Positions 34,391-50,474 of a stretch of 64,000 nt of DNA are shown here, one piece after another. This stretch comes from Serendipita indica DSM 11827 (Eukaryota > Basidiomycota > Agaricomycetes > Sebacinales > Serendipitaceae). The stretch's first letter is position 1; every line of letters starts with the position of its first letter. The notes beneath the pieces were generated by a model that was not told the origin of the DNA, did no database searches, and worked only from the letters and a program-made list of their open reading frames with translations. Both the position numbers and the translations under genes were made by a program. Location of the stretch: positions 2,604,001 to 2,668,000 of the forward strand of contig CAJVGD010000002.1 of NCBI GenBank assembly GCA_910890315.1. The letters are read 5' to 3'.

Positions 34391-35826
34391 TTATGCAACT
34401 TCTGTCACGACGTTGATAACAACCTCGTGGTATCTGAGCGATGCGGTTCCGTCTGTCGTCCGCTGTGGCATTTCGAACCGACTGAGGATGGGGGCTTCGC
34501 GTTTGGACCACATGTCTTGCCCACCACGAGCAATTGATCGCAAATTAATACAGAGTCGAGTGGTCGACACTGACACAGTCGCCCATAGCAAGCTGCAGAA
34601 GCGTTATTGAATGGTAACCCTTTGAAATGAAGAAAAACTCACAAGAGGCCGATGTACATGTATGAGACCGGCATTCGATAGAACTGAGGTTGTGATTAGT
34701 CCTGGTTGGTTGGTATAGTAGTGCACATACGATGAAGATGTTGAGCAGTCGTACTGGGAAGAGTCAGTATATTTTCCTATGGTATTGACTAGAGCTTACC
34801 AAACATAATACCGATATAATGGATGAGTCCATCTATGTGTATGTTAGACGTGTTCCTGCTTCAGCGTTCGGGCGACCTACCTCGGAAGAAGATTTGATGT
34901 AGGGGAGATGAGTATATTGACTTGTTGCCCCTAACCGAAACAAATGCTTTCCATGCCGTCATGGCAAAGACGATGGACTCTGAACCGCAATCAGCCAAAT
35001 CAAGTGCAACAGAGGAACAAGTACCAAACGCGAGTGGTCCAACAAATATCGCCGCACCAGAGAGTTTCCCTTTTTCCATTTGTAGTGTCGAGCAGAGGCC
35101 AACTGGCGCGGAATAGTACATTGTTTCTAAAGAAGTGTAAGTGACCCGGCAACCTCTAATGAACAGTGAAACAGACTCGATATCTCGTTTGCTCCAAAGA
35201 TACTGAGTCCGATGACGACAGCGTAGGTGATGGCAAAAGCAGCGTGCAGACTGATGGTAATCTCCCGCCTATTGCCATACAGCGGGCATAGTCGTCTCAG
35301 CATCAAGTAGCTGCTGGACATGACAATTATGAGCTGAAACCAGAATATCAGCCATATCCAGCTGCGGCAAAACTGTAGCATTTTGTTAGCGGCGCTGCCT
35401 ATTCCCTTTCGAGGCTACGAACTGCGTCTGTTAGAGGTCCACGATAGCCAGTAAGATCTGTTCCACTTCAGGTGCTTTTCTGAGTATCTTCGTGGACGAA
35501 CTTACGGTAGTTGGCGATGATGAGGCCTGCGGGGGTGGTGCATCGTATCTATCCATCTTGTAAGGGGCTGAAGATGGCGATTTAATCGTGCGTACTAGGT
35601 AGTAAAGAGTTTTGACGGTCGTCCATGGTGTCGGGAGGATGAGTGAGATCTCCTCTTCAAACGTAAGGAACCAATCGTATACCACCAAGGCTAGTGAAGC
35701 ACCTGGGAAGAACATCAGCGACCAAGTGGCTTGTATCCTGTTTTCAAACGTACCCGCCAGGTAGACAGAGGCGCGTAAAGGCAAGACCTGCTTCACCAGC
35801 TCGTCGATAATATTGAAACCAGCCAT
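34391..35826 (-). CDS. DUF6533 multi-pass membrane protein A
   Basis: Member of a large Agaricomycete-specific membrane protein family of unknown function. After the start at 35826 (MAGFNIIDELVKQVL) the intron at about 35706-35753 joins to GASLALVVYDWFLTFEEEI, the DUF6533 hallmark YDWFLTFEEE. Several hydrophobic helices follow (SWIWLIFWFQLIIVMSSSYL; AFAITYAVVIGLSIFGA; AAIFVGPLAFGTCSS), and the C-terminus (INLRSIARGG then FEMPQR) matches family ends. Many short introns lie between 34.6 and 35.5 kb; I did not resolve them all. The neighbour at 36.4-37.8 kb is a same-strand paralog. Confidence 0.78.
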
Positions 35827-36372
35827 CGGCGTCAGAGAGCTCTCCAGAAAGCCGAATAAACACGGAAAGAAAAATAAGAGGAGGAGAGGGGGGAAGGGGC
35901 GGGAGGAGTACTGAAAGGAGCGGCGTCTCCACTTGGCCATGCGACGGGGGGGACCTAAGTACCATATGGGATCAACCGTAGCCATATTCCCTGTGTTCTT
36001 CGGATCGTGAAACGTTTTAGCCGGACGTCGGTCCTCGACTCGCCCTGCGACCTCGCTCAATGTGGAGGCCAGACCGGCCATCCGCCTATCAGGAAGCCGA
36101 CCGCATGATCGAAAGCCAGTTCGAGTCGAGGTTATCCATACCTACAATTCAGTTTGAATAAGCGCGCTCGGTCGGGGTTGGTGGCCACAAGCCGCCTTGA
36201 CATCCATCGAGGCCTCGGATCAGTCTGGCCACGACGGTACTCTATATGCCGGTCGGGCTGATCACGTTGCCGTTCTGCAACGTCAACGCCGCTATTGTCA
36301 ACTTCCTTTAGATCAATGTTGAACTTGGTACACCAGACCATACTGTAGAGGCGAGGATCTATTCAGAGCCCG

Positions 36373-37804
36373 TCACCTAAAAGGACCAGCCAATGGAGCC
36401 TTCAAGGCATCCCTTGAGAAAGAAGGTTTTGGATTCAACGTTTGAGTTATTGAATACTCAGTGACATCAACCCCTGTTTCTTCGTCGACATACCAAGGCC
36501 GGTGTGCCCCCTGCGACTGGCCACCCGTAGATTGATGATAAGACGTGTGGTCATTGTGGCTACCGCCGTCCAAAGTATCCTGAGGAAATGTCAGCCTGTA
36601 AAGACCCACTCTACTACAGACGTACAAGACGCCAATATAAAGAAGGTTGGGTGGGAATTCAAAGTACTAAGTCATTTAAGCAGGTTTCTCGTCATTATAT
36701 GAAGTACGTACGACCAAGATGCACAAAACTCTTGCAACGAGCATAACGGCGTAATGCACCATCCCATCTGGCGAGGTTTCAATGGCTAAATCCGCAAAGG
36801 ACATGTGGTTACCTCGGAAAAAGACACGGAGCAAGAGTGGCGTGTTACTTTCGGCAGCTGCTGACCGGCCAGTTTCGAAGGCTTTATAAGCCGTCAATAC
36901 AAACACGACGGTTTCTGGTAGAGGTCAGGCGGGTCACAGCATGGCTTGTTCAACAAACCGAGAAGCAATGGCCCAAAGAAAATGGCACCGTTTGGTCGCA
37001 CAAATCTGGTTGTGATACATATATTGAGAGTAGGCGAAAACCTTGATATAGCTAAACAGGTGTCAAATTTCCGACGAAGGGGACAATAGAGAGACATACG
37101 AATGAGCGGCATGATCGACTTGATCGCCAGAGTAATTGTAGCAATATAGCTCCCAAGAAAGAGGAAATGTAGCCCGTATACAACAGCTACACGGTTATTA
37201 TATAGTGGGCCCACTCGCCGCATAACTAGAAAGTTGCTCGCTGCAACCGAAAGGACCTGTAGTGGACCCATGATAGCGACTAGGTACTGGCAGCTGGATG
37301 TACGGGTTGAGTCATGCGCATAGGTTTAACCGAACGGCATACAACTATTATATTTGAGTGGATTGGCGGCTCACAACGGCGGTAAGCACTCACAGTATCG
37401 CTCAAAGCTGGTCTGAACCCAGATAAGTCTATTTCACCAGTGAGTATATGCACAATCACGGTCGCCAATCCGCACGAAAGTTCATCATCCCCAGTCCTGC
37501 TGCCGAGGAAACGCGGATCTAGAGGCTCAGTGAACTGTTATGATCGGTTGTAAAATATGATGCTCACAAAGATGTGTATCAACTTTACAATTGACCAAGG
37601 TGCCGGGTAGACGAGCTCGACCTCGTCGTCCAAGGTGAGCAGCCAGTCGTACAAAACGGTGACCAGTGATCCAGCTGAGGATTAGACTATCGTTAGCATA
37701 CATGATCTGTACTACGACCTACCTGCTATAAATCTTGTTGCGTCCGTGGCATGCAGTGCGGCCTCGAGTGCATCCAACGCTTGTTGAAGGGCTGGTGACA
37801 CCAT
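36373..37804 (-). CDS. DUF6533 multi-pass membrane protein B
   Basis: Tandem paralog of membrane protein A. The start at 37804 gives MVSPALQQALDALEAAL, then an intron near 37672-37724 joins to SLVTVLYDWLLTLDDEVEL, again the DUF6533 motif. Hydrophobic segments follow (SVAASNFLVMRR and VVYGLHFLFLGSYIATITLA around 37.1-37.25 kb; MLVARVLCILVVRTSYN around 36.7 kb). The hydrophilic C-terminus ends at the TGA at 36373. Internal splicing was only partly worked out. Function unknown; family members are often expanded in tandem. Confidence 0.72.
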
Positions 37805-39244
37805 GACTCCTTTTGTGACCTATGAATCTCCCACAATAAAGTGCTCTCCTGAGATGCACAGAAAATGAATGAAGAAAGGCGAAGGAAAAGAAGGACCGGA
37901 GGGAAGAGTAAGTCAACTCTCGTCCATCACCCTCGACTTATGAGCATAACCAAGGACAAGAATCGGCGCCCCAGAATGCCAATCCTGTTGGAGATTGTCA
38001 GCCGCTCCATCTGCACCACTTACTCTCGGTCGTCACGCTGTCTACGGAAGACGTCGGACGTCGGAAAAGGGCCGCCCTCGGTAATGACAAAGTCACAATG
38101 TGCCCAAGGTTCTAGTCGTCAACGCACCTCGTCGGCAAATAAGCGTACGACGAGGGCGCGGGCCCAGCCGATGGCTACCCCTTCGCCTACGTGTGCCGCT
38201 GCAGAGTTCTCGTAAGAGAAGCTTGGTCATCTCGATGGATGGCGTTATTGAGTAGGTACAGATCGACAGGTGAACAAAAACGCGAGGTATTAGTTGGCCC
38301 AGCGAGCTTTTCGACATCGTTCCTATGCAAGTTGAGATCCCACAGATGGATCAACCATCCCCTCAGTAACTATTCGTGCCATCCAACGACCAGCTTTGAA
38401 ACGCTGGTTGCCCTTTTTGACCAGAAAAAATATTCTATGAACCCACTTGAAGATACGGAGACTATTTGCAAGTAGACGACAGAAGGACTATTGCGCTCAA
38501 AGTCAAGTGGCATCCAAACTTGATCCCGACCTTGACTCTCGACCGTGACTCTTCAGTAAATGCTGTACCATCACAGGATCAACGAGGATGCTTCTTTAAT
38601 CCTGCCTGTATTAGACTCTAATACCTATAACGACTCGCATTTTTATTCCTTCAATGGAATGGCCGGACCGCACTCGGACCCGAAGGGTGATGTTAGGGTA
38701 CAACGGATCAACTCTTGCGAATATTCTCGAGAAAGCGACTGACGGTTCACATTCTTGCCTATTCTACTTGCGGCTCACTAATGGGACAGGACGGAGTTCC
38801 TGCACGGCCATATGGGTTCCTGTCGAATCAGACACCTGCGTATCCGAAGCAACAGGTGGCATTGAACCCGCTCAAATAGACCTCACAGCCTTTGCAATGC
38901 TAGTCACAAGTCTCCGGTGAGATCGCCGAGTACGGATATGGTAAAGCCACGTTTAGAAGAGTAAACGCTCTTCCAATGGTGACAGATGACGCTCACGACG
39001 TTCCACCTCGATTTTTGCGGGGTTCCCTCCCCTTGAGATGAACACACCAGTTCTCCCGCCAGAGATACGCATTATCCAATAAGACTTGTCATATTTCTCT
39101 TCACATGATGGTTCTTCGCATCTTCCTATTCGGTTACCTGGGCGGTAGAAGCACGGTAACTATTCGCCCATAGCGGCCTTGTTGCTGAACAAAAATACTG
39201 ATACACTACGTTGATACGCCGACGAATCTTCTTCAGACGAGGTT
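37805..39244. other. 1.4-kb intergenic region, no gene seen
   Basis: It separates the membrane protein pair from the lignocellulose patch and contains only short frames without motifs or convincing splice chains. The right end holds the cellobiose dehydrogenase promoter. Confidence 0.45.
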
Positions 39245-39250
39245 TATAAA
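39245..39250 (+). promoter_or_regulatory. TATA box of cellobiose dehydrogenase A
   Basis: TATAAA lies about 97 bases upstream of the ATG at 39347, a usual spacing for a strongly regulated fungal secreted enzyme. Confidence 0.55.
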
Positions 39251-39346
39251 GCACCGACTTTGACCAGCTTCAGTGTCTTCACTCTCGAATCATCGAGTGA
39301 CCCCTGGACCGCCGAAGACACTGTACTTTCCTTTCCACTAGCAATC

Positions 39347-42226
<2,880 letters not shown>

Positions 42227-43683
42227 AGGGAGCGTTCGGCGCATGAACCGTCTCATCCTTATTCAGGAATGACTTGTAATTTAGCACTGCTGGACTGCAT
42301 AGCAGAAGATTCCGTGATCTAACAAATCATACTGAAGCTTAACCTTGACGTACATGTCGTATTCTAATGCTGCTTGTCGCTTTCCCCCAAAAGTCATAGT
42401 AAACAGGGAGGATACTTCTTCAGATAATTATAAATTAAACTTTACGTCGTTATAGACGTAGATTGTCGACCCAGCGCCCGATCTGGTGGCGCACTAGGTA
42501 AGCTATCAAGTGTTTGAAGCATTGGGAGTCACCCAAGGCACGTGGAGAAAAAAGCAGAACGGTTTCAATACCTGGGTGCCTTAAAATTTGCTTTCGAGTC
42601 CCTCAGGTAGCAAATGGACCACTTTTTTGAAAGATACATTTCCCAGCCGCGCGCTCTTGCAATTACTGAATTCGCACCAACTGCCTTTCTTTCGTCAATA
42701 AACTCGCCAGGAATTCACTAAGTGGGTTGCTTTTGTCACCGAATTGCCCATAACTATATGCGATGAAGGCTGCGCTCTAATCTATCAAAGAGGGATACGC
42801 TAGGTTCGCAGAGGAATAGTTCTTGAATTACTGAACTGTGGTAGCTGGCGATAAACGTATGATGGTTACTTTCTAACAGCCATGCATACATAATAAGGCG
42901 TGTGTTACTTCGGCTCAGCATGAGAGTAAAAGGAGCATCATATTGCTCGCAAGGTGTCTTTAGCGTTTTAATTGTATCACATTTGAATTGCTCCTCAGAG
43001 CATTAGGCGTCAGAGAGACTAGAGGTCCACTTGCTGTGTTCGCAACAGTTATTATAGTGCTATACCAATCAAAGCGAAGCTATGTTTTGGGTCGTATATA
43101 CAGCCCGATGATACCAGAGAATCGGAAATGCGCGCACCTGCAGGTGATGGTGTGATCAGGGCCAAACTCAGAAGGAATGTCTGAGTTCAAAGGTATGATG
43201 AAACTTACACTCATCCATTCACTTAGACGCTCCACATCGTCTGGATAAAATCCTATCATGCGCCTCGTCACGGCATACGAGGTCAACCTCTCTGATATGA
43301 TGTCTGGGGCATTGTGGTTCGTACAATGCATATGGGAGCAGAAGCAGTCCTCTTTAGATATCGATGGCGATTCTAATCCCTTGTTGAAAGCATTAAATCG
43401 CAAAGAGATGACTTTTCTGGACACCACTTTCAAGAGTTTGACATTCTAGCCATTAGCAGTTTCTTACAGAATGTCCCCTTTCATCGAAATAATACCTAGA
43501 ATTTTGGTTAATGAACTGCTTCCTGCCATTGAGTCGCCGGTTGGCTGGTAAGATGACGGTTGCACTCTAACCCGTCAAGATGTATGCTAGTTTCGCAGGG
43601 GAAGGAGTGTATTGAAGGAATGAACTGCAACAACTGACGACATGCGCAATCTCTGCATGAGGGGTATTCTCTAATGGCCACGC
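42227..43683. other. Intergenic region with a diverged internal repeat
   Basis: No gene is recognised. Bases 42761-42886 resemble 43551-43686, the 3' end and flank of the CE1 esterase gene: GATGAAGGCTGCGCTCTAA against GATGACGGTTGCACTCTAA, with similar order afterwards. The first copy may be a remnant of a second esterase 3' end. Confidence 0.45.
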
Positions 43684-45184
43684 CTAAGGAAGGCACTGGC
43701 TGTACCAAGCTGCAGTCTGTTTTGAGCCCGGATATCATTCCCGTGAGAAATTTCATACCATTGGAGTACTTGCATGTTCCCTGAGCGCAGGTCGTCGGTC
43801 CAGTATAACCTTGACCGCCACACCTTTAAGTGCCCAGTGGTCAATCAGGAATAGACGGTAGTAAATAGGAAATAGGAATTAAAGGGTGGTGAGTAGGGAA
43901 GTAGAGCAGACGGAGGCACGACGTACTGGCCATAAAGAGTCTGTCCGGCTCCGTTGGCCGTGCTCGTAGTCGAAGTTGGAGGGCGAGTCGTGCTCGTGCT
44001 CGACGTTGGAGGGCGGGTCGAAGATGTTGATCCAGTGTTGCCGCCTGTGACGCCCCACCAAGCAAGCTCAACGTCCTCATGAACTGGCACGGTGTGACCG
44101 ACACCTTGTGCGGAGTATCCGATGACAACATTACCATACATCGTCTTGGTGTACCCAGACTGGGGGTTGTTTGTCGAGGTGCTTGTTGGTGTCTGGCTAA
44201 CACCGAGAACGTTTGTCCACTGCTTGATCATCTCGGCGTAGTTTTTGTAGTTGAGGAGCGTATCCCTGGTTGGACACCCGTCATTTATTGAACGCAAAAG
44301 TAGGAAACGAGCGAGGTGTGACGTACTCTGTACCGTCCCAAATCATCATCTTCGGGCGTGGGCCGCTATAGCCAGGGTAGGCGGCTCTTGCAATATCGCC
44401 CTGTATAGTAGTCATGAGACGCCGGCATTATTCAGCCATTCCTCGAGAAGCGTACCCATTGTGAAGCAGTCTTGATAATTTGCCCGTTGGCACACTGCGA
44501 GTTCCACTCGGATGATCCCGCGAAGCAACCAAATGGAACACCATTGTATGACGACGTCGCAGTGATGAGGTCAGCTAGCAGTCAAAGGTTAGAATCATCG
44601 TCAATACATCGGCTCGGACGTACGATAGGATCCAGCCATGACGTTGGTCATCATTGCTCCGGAGCTTGAGCCAGTCACGAAGACTTTGTTGGGGTTGACA
44701 CCGTAGTTGTTGATGGCATACTTGATCATGGACGCGATGCCCTGGCTGTCACCACCTGCATTGTGCTTCAAAGTCTCGGCACTGTGGACATCTATGGTCA
44801 AAGTGAGCGATTTGCGACTGTCTTGAAGCCCAATGAGCCCGTACCGAAGCACTTTCCACTGCGTGGTGCATCGGGGTAGATGACAATGAAGCCCAACTGA
44901 TCTGCCTTGTTCGCGTATTGTGTCCCACTAAAGTATGCCTGGGCAGAGCCCGTGCAGTAGTGAATAGCAACGACGAGGGCGGGCGAGCTAGCAATTCTCG
45001 ACGGCTTGTACACATCTAAGACACGGGGTTCAGTACAAAATGACAGTTAAATCTCTACAAGAGAAGACCTACACATGCCCACATTGTTCGGATTCGTACC
45101 GAAGTTGGTCACCTGTTGCAGTTGGTTCTGTGCCGCGAAGGCAACGGCTGCGCCAGCCAAGAGATTGAGGACGCTGATAAACAT
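43684..45184 (-). CDS. CE1-type esterase (acetylxylan/feruloyl) with C-terminal CBM1
   Basis: Secreted serine esterase expected to deacetylate xylan or release ferulate from plant cell walls. Signal peptide MFISVLNLLAGAAVAFAA; alpha/beta hydrolase (PHB depolymerase-like) core with VVAIHYCTGSAQ, nucleophile Ser in GSSSGAMM and His in GVGHTVPVHED; Thr/Ser/Pro linker; then a complete CBM1 built from three exons: CGGQGYTGPTTC, AQGTCKYSN and AWYSQCLP ending at the TAG at 43684. The introns inside the CBM1 end at CTTAAAG and CTGCAG. The module anchors the enzyme to cellulose. Acetylxylan versus feruloyl esterase cannot be told from sequence by eye. Neighbours are cellobiose dehydrogenases. Confidence 0.9.
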
Positions 45185-46323
45185 TACGACCAGGAGGGAG
45201 AGCTGAGTGTGCCTTTCTGCTTCCACAACAAGAGAGCCTTCAAATACCCGCTCGGCATCTATGGACTGGACGCATCCGCCAGCCGATATAGTGGCGAGAA
45301 TTTGCAGCGCAACTAGCCAATATCATAAGAGGGTGCGAAGGAGTTTCCATCGCGGGACGCTCGCTAACACCGCGGGGGATACTAAAGATGCGTCCCTGGT
45401 GGAGATAATTCAAACCAAAATATCACATGAACGTGGATCACCGACGTTGACAACAACCTACATACTCAATGACGGCCCGAGGCACTGACTGGAGGATCTC
45501 CGGCGAAGGACGCCTTCACGTATTCAGGCTTAAAATATACCCTGCGACATATGAAGCACCCCGCAGTGATGTGTGACGTCCGCTGTACAGTATTTCTGAC
45601 CGTTGTCGGCGGGAGCAGTGTCTATTCGGCACCTAACTATTTGTCCAGCATCAGTGAATCTTGATGCATGCGATTTTATTGACGGGAGAACCTTGATTTG
45701 CAAATAGCAGCTATCACAGCGCTTCCGATCTGTTGGCCATAACCTTCCAGTGGCGAATCAAATCTGCCGGTGACCACATTGTCAAGGAGCTGGATTTAGC
45801 CGCCGCAGCGACGACCCGAACCATGACAGCAACGCCCAGACGACGCCTCAAATACCACCTACTTTACAAAAGGTGCGCCATCGGTCTTACTGATATCCGA
45901 TCAGAGACAAACATGGCCATTAAAGAACCCCGGCCCGCGGCTCGTGGGCACGGTCGGACACATGTCTCTCCAAGCGGGTGCTGTTCGTTACCGTTGTTAG
46001 TAGGATGTGCCGCTCGAGGAGAATTCAAATCCTGCCGAATGATCGCTAGATTTGTCATGTTTGTCATCTCGAACTAGACGTGGTGTCTCGGAATCAAATA
46101 ATCATCGAGATCGTTGAGCTGTGTGTAACGTAGGCCCACCAGAAGTATTATCAAGGTAGCATATATGAGAACCCGCATTGCCAGTGCCACTTCTCAACGT
46201 TGGCTCTGCCTGCCCCAAATAATTGCAACCTGATCCAGCTAGAAAACCGCGCAGTGTTTCCAGCAACCGATTCATATATTCAATCACGTGTATTTGACAG
46301 ATGGGTGCCTTGTATTGATGACT
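45185..46323. other. Intergenic region, no gene seen
   Basis: It lies upstream of the CE1 gene and downstream of the CBM1 protein gene, both on the minus strand. Open frames are short and featureless. A TATATTTTA on the minus strand near 45530 is too far from the start to be assigned. Confidence 0.45.
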
Positions 46324-47038
46324 CTACTTGCTAGTTGTGGTAGGAGGCTTCTGAGTGTACGACGACGCCATTGATGCGGGCAGGCACTGACTCTCCCATT
46401 CTATCATCGAGTGAGCATGACATGACTGGTGAATTGTGATCCACCGACCATTGTAGTATACGCAGACCCCCTCAGCACAGGTCGTAGGACCATACCAAGC
46501 TGCGATGATATGAGCAAGCTTCATTATACTCGGCTCTACGCACCACCACCTCCACAGGTACCCCATAGGACTTGCCCAGCAGTGGTAGTCGCCGTGTACG
46601 TTGATCGCACTGGCGACGTTGTACTTAGAGTGGATACAGACTTAGTCGTCGTGGGCCTGGTAAACGTATAAAGGGATGCCATGGACTCTGGAAGGCATTG
46701 GCTTTCCCATTCTTTTAGTACAGTCAGTAAGGCTTAACAGCGCGAGAGGGCGAGTCACTATACCGTTGTAGTACACGCATACGCCCGCGGCGCATTCAGT
46801 GGGACCGTACCAGGCTGCATATAGATATCAGAGGTAAATTCACCAACAGTCACGGAGACGTACCACCGCCACCACAGGTACCCCATAATGGGCTCAGGTT
46901 TTTAGTAGTAGAGGTGCTTGTATGAGATGTCGTACTCGACGTCGTAATCGGTTTTGGAGGCCGTGTCGGCGGTGGCGGAGGGGGTAAAGCAAGGCCTAGC
47001 GAGACCGCACCCAGGATTGTCAACACGGTGATGAGCAT
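46324..47038 (-). CDS. Small secreted protein with two CBM1-like modules
   Basis: Secreted cellulose-binding protein with no catalytic domain visible. The signal peptide (MLITVLTILGAVSLGLA) is followed by polyproline and a Thr/Ser linker. Module 1 is LWGTCGGG, AWYGPTECAAGVCVYYN and EWESQCLPESM across two introns. After a second Thr/Ser linker, module 2 repeats LWGTCGGG, AWYGPTTCAEGVCVYYN and WESQCLPASM, ending at the stop at 46324. The six cysteines and aromatic residues per module fit the CBM1 fold. The two modules have matching intron positions, so they arose by internal duplication. Role (swollenin-like, masking or effector) is open. Confidence 0.78.
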
Positions 47039-47597
47039 GACAAAAGCCTTGATTTCCACGCCTCTATGAACATTGGGGGGGTTCAAATACCCGCTGGGAC
47101 TTTGAGCCCCGAAACGTCGCTGTACAATCTGGTGACCGACATCAGGGCGAGGATATCAAGCTGAATCCAGTGAATATCGCTCGTTGGGGAATGTCAGATG
47201 CAAAATTTGGGTTCCTCACTCAAATTTGAGAGCATCTTCCAGTCAGCAGCGGACCGAGCGAACGACTGGGGGATTTCCGGAATGAGAATCCATTCGATCA
47301 GAGGGTACAGTATTAGTCACGTGTAAGAGACACGGACATAGCGCTAAATCGAAGAACGTCGAAAGCATTTTGATGAGGCGGGGTGCAAAGTCGGTTTGCC
47401 ACTCGGAACCAGCATCAGTTGATAGAAGTATGTAGATAATCACACGGTGATGCTAAACATCACGGTACTTGGGCGTAGATGAATGGTTTTATGACGATAG
47501 CTCTATCATGGAATCCACTTCATTCACGCTCCTCTGGAATACAGCAGAGCAGGGCTACGTTTACAGCTATGCGAGGATCGGGTACTTGATGTCCAAT
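47039..47597. other. Intergenic region
   Basis: Promoter side of the CBM1 protein gene and 3' flank of cellobiose dehydrogenase B. Nothing else is recognised. Confidence 0.45.

Positions 47598-50474
<2,877 letters not shown>

Noticed and set aside
45900-46080. Possible tRNA (ATTCAAATCCTGCC resembles a T-arm)
   Set aside because: No matching acceptor stem, D-arm or anticodon stem could be folded around it.
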